From Apostichopus japonicus (lineage: Eukaryota; Echinodermata; Holothuroidea; Aspidochirotida; Stichopodidae), in contig NC_092568.1 in the NCBI RefSeq assembly GCF_037975245.1, forward strand, positions 15,213,501 to 15,277,500: a stretch of DNA of 64,000 bases, written 5' to 3'. Position 1 is the stretch's first letter, and each line of letters starts with the position of its first letter. Below the pieces are notes generated by a model. The model saw nothing but the letters and a program-made list of their open reading frames with translations, was not told where the DNA came from and searched no databases. Of the stretch, positions 32,608 to 44,844 are shown piece after piece. A program made the translations under genes and the position numbers.

Positions 32608-35600
32608 GTAACTTTGAATTTACTTTAAAAAAAAATCCATCATATTAAGGTAGCATACGCCCATTAAAAAGCCCCATTGACTAACACACTAAATCACAAA
32701 AGTAATGTGGTCTTTTAGTCTAGATAAGAGTTTTCACCAGCTAAACGCTACCCATCACCGGATAGCTAACAAGTAGGCCTTTTATGGCACTATCAATTTT
32801 TTGTATCATGACCATGTAGATTTTGTGCTATCCGAGCCGAAAGTTTTTCGGCACTTGTAAACAAATAGTAAACAATTTTCCTACGCTGCTCCTGGGAGGC
32901 CTAAAGGAGTCTAAAATTGCCTCAATTGACCCAAGCTTTTTGACATGCAAGCCACAAAAAAATAGATCATGATTGATAACAGGTCAAAAAAGATGTTCTC
33001 CTGCTGCTTTTTTTGAACTTTTCCTGAAGGAGAACAATCGAGCAGATGGATATAGACTCTAACAGGAGTATGCCACCTAAGGTGATATTACAGAGAAAGC
33101 GAATCGCCTGTATAATCAATGTTACCATTTAAGCACACTATTATTGTCACCAAAGGCTAGATTTTCCCATTGACTTACAATTGAACTTACAATTTATTTG
33201 CATGGATATTGGTGCATATGGCAGAAATATGTGATGGTGGTGTCTTTGCCAATTAAAACCTAGGAAAAGCTATTGCAGCCAATAATTTGCATTAATTGTG
33301 GAGCCAGTGACTGAAAACACATCTAGAAATGTGGGACAGCAATAGCAATTGTGGGACCACTGCCTGGTCCCACAATTTACAACCTATAGAACCCTATTTT
33401 CCCATCTTCTGAGTGATCATCTTCATGAATATGCATGGTGCCAAAAATTCTGTATGTTTTCTCATTGTGTCTTTTTGTGTGGAAAAAACACAATACACTC
33501 TAAATACACACTAATATTGATGAAGGGCTATTGTGAATAGCGCCCTCAATAATACTGCAGAATGTCACTTGTGAGCTGAGGGAAAACACACATACTGTAC
33601 TTACCTCCACAATAATATTGGGACCCTGCAGTAACTTGGTACTTTATATCTCTCACTTCTACAGTTTTTGTTTTGTTTATTTGCCAGCTGATTAACTCTT
33701 ATTAGTTTTAATGATCTTCTGCCAGGCCTGTACAGGATATTCTTACTTCATATTTCAATGAAAGCTAATGTCATGACCAACCTCAGTGGACTATTTAGTA
33801 GTCCTACTGTACGTGTCACTGTATACCTCTAGGTATACACTACTGGCTTAAGAAGTACCACACTACAGTACTTCCACTCTCAATGTACCTGCAAGCTAGA
33901 AGCTGTTATTTTTCAAGGAATGTGTCAAAACAATTGGGTATGTAGGCCTTTTTTGTTTTCATCAGTGTAATGCCAAATTAACCATTAAGTTCTTATAACT
34001 ATATTGAACTTTGATACTGGTATTAGAGTTAGAATATAACCAGCAAGTAAAAAATCGCCATGCATCCATGCCCAAAATTTCAACTTCAAAAAATATATAT
34101 ATAGGCCTATATAGTTTTGCTGTAAAGCAATTTTGTCATGGAAGTAGAGTAGACTTGTTTGGGGTTAAAATGCATCATGAATACATGCATTATTAAAGGA
34201 GATCAAACACTAGGCTTATGAATTTCTTGATTGGGGTATTTCACGGCCACTAGGTAAATATTGATGGTCATGACCATACAGTACTTGCATTGTTCATGTG
34301 AACACCAAACGTATTGAATTTCAGTGAAGTAGGGGTTTCGGTAGAAAAAATGTCAATATAAGAATCAATTGTTAGCCATTCACACATATACTGGATATTT
34401 TGTCTTGTATCATCAAAATTTCATGAGAAAATACACAATAAATTACACTTGCATGTGTATCACAGTATAACAGTAAAAGACGTATTGAAATGATGATATC
34501 GAATGTTGTCCATTCAAAGAATCTACAAGTTGAATTTTGTTTCACATTTATGTGACATAGTGCAATTTTGACCTCAATGGGTGACCCTGTCCCCATCTTT
34601 TTTCTTTTTCTTGGGGGGGGGGGGGCCTGGGTGGGTGGGGGAGCCTGGGTGGGTGAGGGAGGCAGGGATCAACTCACTATTGAATCCATTTGTCCTATAT
34701 AAATGTAACCTTTTTTTCAGAGTTCAATTTCAATGATCTATGAACGAACAGATTGGAATTAAAACAAGAACTCCCAAGTTCTTTCTCCAGCAGCACTATA
34801 TATAGGGCATGGAAAAGTTGCCACTCATGACTTTGACTTTGGTAACCGGGCAGACTTCCCCTCTGTCCAAGCTTAGTACGCGACTGCTTTAAACTCTTCC
34901 AAAACGCTGTAAAGGTTTCAGTTCTTTCGAATGACGAAAGTCTAAAATGGTTTCAAAGGCGGTGCACTCTATACTACAAATATAAGATCCATAAATATAC
35001 ACCATCAGTTTCAGTGGTGAATACAGATTTTTGTAAAAGGAGGTTTCTCAGTGACTTTTAAAGAGGAGACCATCAGGAGACTGTCTGTTTTGTTAACTCT
35101 TGCTTTGCGCATGGTGGTCTTGGGTCCAGGGGTCTGCCCAGTTTCCCTGTAATAGAAGCATTATGGTTTAGTACAGATATTAGCACCATCCGTATATGAC
35201 TGACCGCAATATATTCCCCTTTGATATCATGATGATCATGTAGTTAGTCTATACAACCATCATGTTAAATTACCTAATGATCATTTAATTGAACTCTTTA
35301 TCATATTTTCATTTTTTCCCCCATTTTATTTTCCTCCTTTCCCATTTGTTTGCCTTCCCCATTTTCCTTCTTCCTTTTTTCTTTTTTAAAGGGGGGGAGG
35401 GGGCTCTCCAACCCCCCCCCTATCACCCGGATATGCACCCGATATACTGTATATACACAAAGAAAATGTCTCTACTTATTTGTTACTAGTGGGGTATAGA
35501 GGTGATAAAGCATTTCGAGCGTCAAATCTTGTCAAAGTGCAAAACAATTTTAATTCCACCAACAACTAGTAAACTCAATGGCATGTCTTAGCTTCAAAGC
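32608..35600. other. Non-coding stretch
   Basis: AT-rich with no recognised genes. Contains an 18-bp palindrome, GTATACCTCTAGGTATAC, near 33,823-33,840, a G13 run at 34,613-34,625 and a pyrimidine-rich patch at 35,300-35,390. Confidence 0.5.
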
Positions 35601-35601
35601 A

Positions 35602-36804
35602 TTACAGTGCGACAATCAGAAGGCTTGCTCAATATTCAAATGGTTCTTTTACAAAGACTTAGTTTTTTATCAGCAATAAAATAATAAAAAATAACTACTG
35701 GAACTATGTTCTTTCTAAACAGGTAAAATAATTAACTATGATCCGAAATATGATTAATAAATCATCCCTGTTACAGTGTGACGTAAAATGAACAAGAGTT
35801 TTTTGCACAAACATGTAATACCCAAAACTCTGTGAAGTTTGAACAGCTACCATATTGGAAACTCTTTTGTTGCTTTCTGCAATGTCTTATATGACACCTA
35901 ATTTGGGAAAATTGTTTGACAATTAATTTAAATATGCAATAAAATCTTACTCAATGTAATGTTACAGCGTGACCGTTACAGCATGACAATTGAAATGTCA
36001 ATACAAAGTCGATGTATAGGGGCACACTGTCATGTTTCAATGGTGCTTTGAAGTTGCTTACAGTATATCTTTCTGATGGTTCCTAGCATCAGTCTTTGAT
36101 CTTAGATGTGGAAATTTGTTAAAAAACATTAATCATGAAATAAAATGTCAAATTAGCATAGCGTGACAGCGTGACACACAACAGGCAATTACAAAATTAC
36201 GAATATTTTATAATGTGAATATAACATAAAAATGACTTGATTAAAAGATAACTTGAGAATTTATGTTCCCTAAGAATAGATCACATAGCATATCCTGAAA
36301 CGTATGTATACAGTACTGTAGCTGAGTTGAATGAAGAAGTTGGAATGGTGCTACCAGCTTTCAAAAAGTGTGTCAACTATAATTAACAATATGTTTTATT
36401 TTCCCTGTCTCTATTGTTTCTCATTAGTCATTTAATTATACTTTTCAAGAAGGTGAGATGATATCTCACATTTGGAAGCTACTGTATACCCTTTATTGGC
36501 AAACTCAGTTGAGTAGGGTTGGTGCCAGAGGGGGGGGGGGGATGTTTCAATCATGTTTGGGAATAGGACACTACAGTTCAAAGTTTGTGTGTATATGCAA
36601 TGGGATGTCAGCTGTAACGTCACAGCGTACGTGACAGACTTTAATTAGTCATTAATGAAGGCAAGTCAGATGAACTTAAAATGTGCTTGTATTTAATGGT
36701 TTTTGATGTCCTACAGTAGGTTTGGAAGCAAACTTCATTGCAAATTATTGTCTTTCAAAGGAATAATTAAAAAAAAACATCAACATTTACTCTTATAGCA
36801 TGAC
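35602..36804 (+). repeat. Cluster of TTACAGYRTGAC-like words
   Basis: At least seven related words in 1.2 kb of otherwise ordinary AT-rich DNA: 35602 (TTACAGTGCGAC), 35771 (TTACAGTGTGAC), 35962 (TTACAGCGTGAC), 35976 (TTACAGCATGAC), 36158-36179 (TAGCGTGACAGCGTGACAC), 36621 (CACAGCGTACGTGAC) and 36792 (TTATAGCATGAC). Spacing is irregular and the DNA between them is not repeated. Function is unknown. Confidence 0.6.
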
Positions 36805-38129
36805 ATATTTTTCCAAACTCTAATTAGGTCATTGGATCGCTTTGGATCTCTAGAGTTCAAACATCATGCACCCATTCGGATTTATCATTTTTATCATGTA
36901 TATAAATGTATTTAGTATCAAACTTGACAACCAATCATTTTATGAATGTTGCAATTAAAATTATGCTAATTAAATATGCAAATTTCAATATGTAAATGAC
37001 ATGAAAAAAGTATATCTTATGCAGATTAAGGAAATTTCGATTCTTAGCTTTAATTTGATACCAAATTTGTTACGATTAAACCTATTTGAAACTTTGGGAG
37101 TCATGTCCTGTTTTTCTTGAAACTGCCCTCAGACTTGTTGCGGCTGACATTCCATAGTTATATATGTTAATCACATGAAATTGCACTTAATTAAGTCCAT
37201 TCAACTCACAAATTTCAATTTAAGTACAGTTTTGTTTGCTTCAAGCTAACTCCAAAGAGCTAGCATCGTCTTGTAGTACCTCCTACTCAATATACCTCCT
37301 TATGAGAGGTATTGTAAATTTCATTTAAATGCACAGGCCAAACTTATGTCTAATTGTAATTATGTGGCATGAATTTTCAGTTGGCAGCAATTAAAGTGCT
37401 TTCATTTATTCATTTACACCATGATGTAGTAGCTGAAGTTTGGTGTAATTGTGCAGCTTATATCTGTGTATGTGTGGAGGGGGGACATTTATGAAATGAG
37501 TTTTTTAAAGCATTTTGACAAGTAGAAGCTGCTCATGGAGTTGGTATAGAAGAGCATACTTGAACGTGCACCTTTTTTGCTTAAGTTTCATCCCACATGT
37601 TGGCACAGCTTGTATTAGACCATTCGATTGGAATAAAGGAAGTTAACTCTTATTTGTAAGGAAGAGAATGCCAAACAAGCACACATCATTTCTAACTTGA
37701 TGTCCCAAACTTAAGGAATTGGAATAAAAACTGATATTGCTATCAATAAGAATTTTCGATTGAAATTTAAAAACCAAGGAATCTTTAACTATAGCTTTCT
37801 CCTCACTGCAATTTCATGTCAAAAGAATTTGATTAACACACCTGTTCACATTTCTGTTTCTAATATGCAAAACTAAAAATAAGAATCTTTGAAGTGTATA
37901 CATACAGTAGACTATACTGTGCATGCTGTTGTGATATAAATTAAGACAAATTTGAGGGAAAAAAAAAAAAACTTCACCATACAGTGTTTACTTGTTGTAC
38001 ACATGCAGTTACATGCTTCATATACAACTGACATATTTTACCATGAATATCACAGTGTGCCTGAAGTTAATTGTAAAACAATAACCTGTATAAATATAAT
38101 TTGCCTAGGTTATTATTGCATGTAGTAGG

Positions 38130-38131
<2 letters not shown>
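36805..38131. other. Non-coding stretch
   Basis: AT-rich; nothing recognised. Confidence 0.5.

Positions 38132-38209
<78 letters not shown>
38132..38209. repeat. (TA)n microsatellite
   Basis: 39 uninterrupted dinucleotides. Confidence 0.97.
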
Positions 38210-38210
<1 letters not shown>

Positions 38211-39099
38211 TGGAAACCTCTTCTGCAGAAAAAATCCAATGTGAACCCCAAAGGTCAAATTGTCTGCCCTTCTTGGTAACTGTTTCTCTATATTTGCATA
38301 CCTTTAAGGTCACATTTTCTTGACTTTAGTGATAATGGGTCCTGTGGGAAAATCAAAAGTCACTGAGAGATGGCCAATAACTAATGCACAATTACAGTAT
38401 GAATAGTTTTTCATGACAGTGTCTGTGGAGTATGCATACTGTAAATGTGTTCAGTAACTTAAAAAACTGAATCATAGAGTCTGTGATTAGTAACTGTGGA
38501 AACAGTTTAGAAGAAGCTTCTCTTTGGATAAAGACTTTTGGAGAACAATTGAAAGTAGTAGCTAAATAATCTTGACTAATTATAATTAGTGGACATATGG
38601 ACTGCATGGGCATGCAGATTTTTGAATCAGATATATTTTCTCCAGTCCCTTTTGCCCTTGTTGGTACACATTTAAAGTTGAGAAGAAATTAGAAACTACT
38701 TACCTAGAAATTTTCTCATACAAGAATTTCCACTGATTTAACTCTCTTGCCAAAGTTATCTATAATTTAATGTTCAGTATTCAAGAAGTATGTTTATTAT
38801 AGATGTATTGCCACTTCACATCATTGGGCTGAACTTCAGTACATTTTGTTTCCAGCGTACTACAAAAAGAACAGATCATCAATGTTGTTTCCTGTACTAT
38901 CTAGGTTTTACAGTATGCCTTTGAAATATTGTAGTGGAAGGAAAGAAAAGTATGAAGGGAAAATTCCTTTGATGTTTTGGGAGTCCTTGCATGCAGTGTA
39001 ATGCCATGGTTTACTTCACCAGAGAGAGAGAGAGGGGGAAAGGGGGGGGGGAGAGAATGACGTGGGGCACACTAAACTGTACCTGGGCATAATGTAAAC
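38210..39099. other. Non-coding stretch
   Basis: No gene recognised. A GA-rich patch with (AG)n and a G run lies at 39,020-39,055. Confidence 0.5.
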
Positions 39100-39826
39100 C
39101 CTTGTTTAGGAATACTACTTGAGAAAAATGTTAACCTCTTTCGCAATTTTTTTAAAAGGGTAAACTGTGCAAGGCCAGGAATTATTCTTAAATAACTATA
39201 TGCGCAGGTTGGTCATACAATTTCTGTGCTTGTTTGAGCCTACGGTTAATGTTAGCAAAAACTGACAACATTGTTGCTTCTGCCCAGTATATAGAGCTGC
39301 CAACATTGTTGAAGACTACTAATTGAGTATAGCCAAAGTGTACACGAAATTGAGGGGGGGGGGGCACATGGGGGAACCAAATTTTCTGTGTTCAAGGGCA
39401 TATCGTAAACCCCTGTTAAGGACTACTAGTTGAGTAAAACTGAGCTTTTTTTGAGGGCAATTTTTTTTTAAACGGTATATATTCAACATGAAGTGCAAAA
39501 CCAAGAATTATCCTTAAATGAACTAAATAGGTTGGCAGGTTGGTCCCACATTTTCTGCGCATATTAGATCGTACTGTAAATGTGTGTGGAAACTGACATT
39601 GTTGCTTCTGCCCAGTATATAAAGCTGCCACCCTTGATAAAGACTACCAATTGAGTAGCCTAAAAGTACATGAAAGTATTCTTAGCATTATTTCTTACAA
39701 AGTTCTGTGGGTATATAAAACAAGGAGTGCTACTGAAGTCCAGGAATTATCTTAAACTTTATATATGTACAGCAGGTTAATTGGCAGGTTGGTCCGACAT
39801 TTTCTGTGCTCATTAGGGCCTATGTG

Positions 39827-40215
39827 CAGTGGTCTAGCGTCCATATAATCAGGGGGGGGGGGCGGATGCCCCCCTGACGGATTAAAGTAGACAGCCTGCT
39901 GGCGCCCTTTACAGCTCTTTACCTCTTTTTACTTATTCGCGATTAGTGACTTTTTTATTGCACTCACATCTACCTATTGACATTTGTCACAGTTTGTTGG
40001 TGTAATTTGGCAAAGACATCTGTTTATTCTTCGTTTATCGGCAAATTACCCAGGCCCGGAAAGGGTTATTTCTGGCGATCTAGGGAGTATCTTTGCTCAA
40101 AAGATGTCTGTATGCTACGCACCATCCTGTGGTGGCGCTCCGCTTAGATAGTGTCGAAAGCGCCCCTACGGACCATTCTTGCCCCTCCTGACCAATACCC
40201 CTAACTCCACCACTG
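39827..40215. mobile_element. hAT-type non-autonomous transposon (389 bp)
   Basis: The ends CAGTGG...CCACTG are flanked by an 8-bp duplication, CCTATGTG (39819-39826) and GCTATGTG (40216-40223, one mismatch). The intact array unit at about 41,147-41,170 reads GGGCCTATGTGTTGATG, the empty site. Inverted ends starting CAGTGG and an 8-bp duplication identify the hAT superfamily. No coding region inside. Confidence 0.85.
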
Positions 40216-41038
40216 GCTATGTGTTGATGTTTAGTGGGGACAGACATAGTAGTTGCTTCTGCCCAGTATGTGGTACATATAAAGGTGCCAACCATGTTAG
40301 GAATGATACAGTCAGACTAAGCAGATTTTGTTAAACACTTCTGTGCACAGAACACAAAGCAAGTTGGTCCCACATTTTCTGTGCTCATTTGAGCCCAACG
40401 TAAATGAAAGTGGTAACTACTAACTGACAATACAGAACTTCCCAGTATATACTTCATATCAAGCTGATTTACCCCTGTTTAGTACTACTAATTAAGTTAA
40501 ACTTAGCACATTTGGTAAAACAATTCTGTGGGAATACAAAACAGGAAAGCTAGTCCAGTCCACTTATACCCTTAAAACTATAAATAGCAGGTTGACAGGT
40601 CCCGTGGTCCTACATTTTCCGTTCTTATTAGATCGTACTGTAAATGTTTGTAGAAACTGAAAACACAGCAGCTTCTACCCAGTGTATAAAAAGCTGCCAC
40701 CCCTGTTAGGACTATACTAATTGAGTAAAACTAAGCAGATTTTAATTGTAAAACAATTTGGTGGGAATATAAAACAAGAAGTGCAAGCTAGCCATGATTT
40801 ATCATTTTAACCAACAGCAGGCTGGTCCCACATTTTTTGTGCTCATTGAAGCCTATACTTAAATGAAAGTGGTAACAGACAACACAGCTGCTTCTGCCCT
40901 GTATGAAATATATAAAAAGCTGTCCTCCTTATTGAGGACTACTTATTCAAAAAAAAAACTTAGCAGTAATTCTTAAACAATTCTGTGAGGATATAAAACA
41001 GGATATGCTAGGCCAGGAATTATCTTTAACTATATCTA

Positions 41039-41040
<2 letters not shown>

Positions 41041-41100
<60 letters not shown>
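41041..41100. repeat. (TA)n microsatellite within an array unit
   Basis: 30 dinucleotides between TTTAACTATATCTATC and CAGCAGGTTAATTGG. The same position in sister units carries shorter runs (43,011-43,029 and 53,814-53,833). Confidence 0.95.
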
Positions 41101-41103
<3 letters not shown>

Positions 41104-42466
41104 CAGGTTAATTGGCAGGTTGGTCCCACATTTTCTGTGCTCATTAGGGCCTATGTGTTGATGTTCAGTGGGAACAGACATGGTAGTTGCTTCTGCCCAG
41201 TATGTACTTCATATAAAGCTGCCACCCATTTTAGGAATACTAACTGAGTAAAACTAAGCAGATTTTGTTGAACACTTCTGTAGGGGCATAAAACAAGAAG
41301 TGCAAGGCCAGGAATTATCCTTTTAACCAAACAGCAGGGTGAGCAGGTTGGTCCCACATTTTTGGTGCTCATTTGATCCTACCGTAAATGAAAGTGGTAA
41401 CTGACAATACAGTTGCTTCCCAGTATATAACATCTAGCTGCTATACCCCTGTTTATTACTTCTAATTAAGTTAAGCTTATCACATTTGTTAAAAAAATTC
41501 TTTGGGAATACAAAACAGGAAGCAAGCCCAGGAACTACCCTTAAAACTATTAACAGCAGGTTGACAGGTTCCATGGTCCCACATTTTCTGTTCTTATGAG
41601 ATCCTACTATGAATGTTTGTGGAAACTAAAAACACAGCTGCTTCTATACCCAGTATATATGAAGCTGCTACCCCTGTTATAAAACAAGAAGTGCAAGGCC
41701 AGGAATTCTCCATTTTACCCAACAGCAGGTTGGTCCCACATTTTTGGTGCTCATTTGATCCTACAGTAAATGAAAGTGTTAACTGACAATACAGTTGCTT
41801 CCCAGTATATAATACATATCAAGCTGCTATACCCCTGTTAAGTACTACTAATTAAGTTAAGCTTAGCACATTTGTTAAAAAATTCTGTGGGAATACAAAA
41901 AGTAAGTGCAAGTCCAGAAACTACCCTTTAAAGTTATTAACAGCAGGTTGACAGGTTCGGTGGTCCCACATTTTCTGTTCTTATTAGATCCTACTGTAAA
42001 TGTTTGTGGAAACTAAAAACACAGCTGCTTCTACCCAGTATATATGAAGCTGCTACCCCTGTTATAAAACAAGAAGTGCAAGGCCAGGAATTCTCCATTT
42101 TACCCAACAGCAGGTTGGTCCAACATTTTTGGTGCTCATTTGATCCTACAGTAAATGAAAGTGTTAACTGACAATACAGTTGCTTCCCAGTATATAATAC
42201 ATATCAAGCTGCTATACCCCTGTTAAGTACTACTAATTAAGTTAAGCCTAGCACATTTGTTAAAAAAATTCTGTGGGAATACAAAACAGATAGCGATCGA
42301 AAGTTCAGGAACTACCCTTAAAACTATTAACAGCAGGTTGTCAGGTTCCATGGTTCCACATTTTCTGTTCTTATTAGATCGTACTGTAAATGTTTGTGGA
42401 AACTGAAAACACAGCAGCTTCTACCCAGTGTACAAAAAAGCTGCCACCCCTGTTAGGACTATACAA

Positions 42467-42693
42467 ATTTACTTCGTTCCCCCTTACCTGTCTCCCCACA
42501 ACCTATGCACCGCATTCTACCGTGTCTAGAATGCCCTGGTAATCTTTTAACACTGTACACCCTCACTGGCCCTAATGGCCTTCCTTCATTTTTCTACCCA
42601 CAAAGTGTCTCACTGTGTTTTTCGGAGTTAGGAAAATTTTCGCGAAATTCGCCCGGAATACCTTGGATTTATACTCTAGAAGTTTCCTATCAG
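42467..42693. other. Foreign 227-bp block inside the array
   Basis: A sister unit at 40,716-40,740 reads ACTATACTAATTGAGTAAAAC. Here the unit breaks after ACTATAC and resumes at GAGTAAAAC, with 227 bp of GC-richer unrelated DNA between. The plus strand is open in one frame through the whole block ('TGPNGLPSFFYPQ', 'CFSELGKFSRNSPGI'). No terminal repeats or target duplication were found. Origin unknown: coding fragment, filler DNA at a repair junction, or part of an unknown element. Confidence 0.5.
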
Positions 42694-43210
42694 GAGTAAA
42701 ACTAAGCAGATTTTAATTGTAAAACAGTTTGGTGGGGATATAAAACAAGAAGTGCAAGCTAGCCATGATTTATCATTTTAACCAACAGCAGGCTGGTCCC
42801 ACATTTTTTGTGCTCATTGAAGCCTATACTGTAAATTAAAGTGGTAACAGACAACACAGCTGCTTCTGCCCTGTATGAAATATATAAAAAGCTGTCATCC
42901 TTATTGAGGACTACTTATTCAAAAAAAAAAACTTAGCAGTAATTCTTAAACAATTCTGTGAGGATATAAAACTGGATATGCTAGGCCAGGAATTATCTTT
43001 AACTATATCTATATATATATATATATATACAGCAGGTTAGTTGGCAGGTTGGCCCCACATTTTCTGTGCTCATTAGGGCCTATGTGTTGATGTTTAGTGG
43101 GAACAGACATGGTACTTGCTTCTGCCCAGTATGTAGTACATATAGCTGCCACCCATTTTAGGAATACTGAGTAAAACTAAGCAGATTTTGTTGAACACTT
43201 CTGTAGGCCC

Positions 43211-43690
43211 CATTACACAAATTTCTAGTACCCGTTACATGCATGCGTATTTCTTGAGCATGTTTTTTGCGCGGGGATTGAAACAATACATGTATGAAAA
43301 TGCCCACCTTACATGCACTATGGCATGCGTGAAGCATGTATTTGAAAAAATTACATGCATGTAAATGAGCTACATTACATGCTCCAGCAAATACATGCTT
43401 AAAGCAGGTATTACTCAATGTTTTATACATGTACATGCTTAAAGCATGTTTTCTGCGCGGGGTTTGAAACAATACATGTATGAAAATGACCTCACATGCA
43501 CTATGGCATGCGTGAAGCATGTATTTGAAATGTTTCATACATGTACATGCTTAAAGCATGTTTTTTGCGTCGGATTTGAAACAATTCATGCTTGAAGCAT
43601 GTTTTTAAATCCATTGCATGCACTAATGCAAAGGAAATATACATGCATGTATTCCATGGAAATATATGCATGAAAGTAATTGCAAATGAG
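43211..43690. repeat. ACATGC/GCATGT-rich region with ~180-bp tandem period
   Basis: Dense in TACATGCATG, GCATGT and CATGCTTAAAGCATG words. The stretch from GCATGTTTTTTGCGCGGGG to GGCATGCGTGAAGCATG occurs near 43,258-43,340 and again near 43,443-43,520, with a partial third copy after 43,550. It directly follows array block 1. Similar DNA lies at 52,360-52,720. Confidence 0.85.
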
Positions 43691-44844
43691 GCAATGCTTA
43701 GAAATAAGGTAACATTAAATAAAATACTGGTTAAGAATAGACTACTTACAAGAAATGTGAAGATTTAGACTTCTTAAGAAACAAATTATGAATGCAAAAT
43801 CTGGATTGAAAGCACCGAACATGGAAAATCAAAGTTTGATTTATGTTGAAAACATATACTAACAAGTGTAGTGAGAAAGGCAAATTAGAGTTATCCTGGC
43901 AAGCTAAAAAAAGTATATGCAAAACTGAAAAAATAAGGAGTTGGTCACATGTAGATAATGAACGGTAGATATAATTAATATGAGCTGGTATATAGCTGAT
44001 AAAAAATATAATGCAGATGAGCTAAGAAAGAAAGCACCTTAAATGCAATTATACAACTGTAATAAAAATGGTATATCAAAACGTTACATATGCCCATGGG
44101 GCACCCTTAATTGTGACTACATTTTCCTCACTATAGATGTGTAGTGTTATAGTATTATAGTATAGTATACAAGTTTACTGTTGTAAAGATAGTAATGAAT
44201 GAATTATGTTGAAAGATAAGATCTGGATACTCAAAACACTGATCAAGTCATAACATTTGGCAATGTTTATCTAATTAAAGAATGGATTGGAAGCTTACAG
44301 AATGTTGCATCACAGAATGGCCACTCTGTATGCCATAAGGCACATATATAGAATATATCTTTGTCATAAAATTAAGGCAAAAAGAAAACATGAGCAACAT
44401 TAATATAGTAAAGCTTCGGTTAAGCTTTGGTGTAAAACATAAAACAAATTACTAACTTGGTCCATTGCTGACTTCTATTCCTATAGGCTTGGTAATTTGT
44501 GGAGCCGAATAGCAAATTAAGAACAGAGTAGAAAACTTTCTAGCAGGTACCTATAAGCCAAACACTAGCTTTTCAAGATTTTTACAGCACATGCAACTCA
44601 TCAATTTCTGTGAACTTCTCCCAGGGCAAATAGGGAATATCTACTTCACATAACTCACATACAAACAAAGTTCATATTAATTAAACTCTACATTTACACT
44701 TGCAAAGATATTGGCATATCAAGATTAAGGCATATTTTGTAAATATTCATATGACCCAAAACAATAGGGATCATACATTTCCCCAAGCCCCACATGCAGT
44801 ATATGTCAGATATTATGTTTATAAGCTACAGTATTTCTCAATTA
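43691..44844. other. Non-coding stretch
   Basis: AT-rich; nothing recognised. Confidence 0.5.

Larger units (their letters stand above)
39100..43210 (+). repeat. Satellite-like array, block 1 (~200-250 bp units, about 15 copies)
   Basis: Every unit contains recognisable pieces in fixed order: GGCCAGGAATTAT, AACAGCAGGTTGGTCCCAC, ATTTTCTGTGCTCATT, a GTAAATGAAAGTGGTAACTG-type stretch, GCTTCTGCCCAGTATATA, AGCTGCCACCCCTGTTAGGA, CTAATTGAGTAAAACTAAGC and ATTCTGTGGGAATATAAAAC. Units are diverged and of unequal length. It is interrupted by a hAT-like element and a foreign 227-bp block. Confidence 0.9.

Noticed and set aside
38067-38313. Ile/Tyr-repeat open frames
   Set aside because: Translation of the (TA)n microsatellite.
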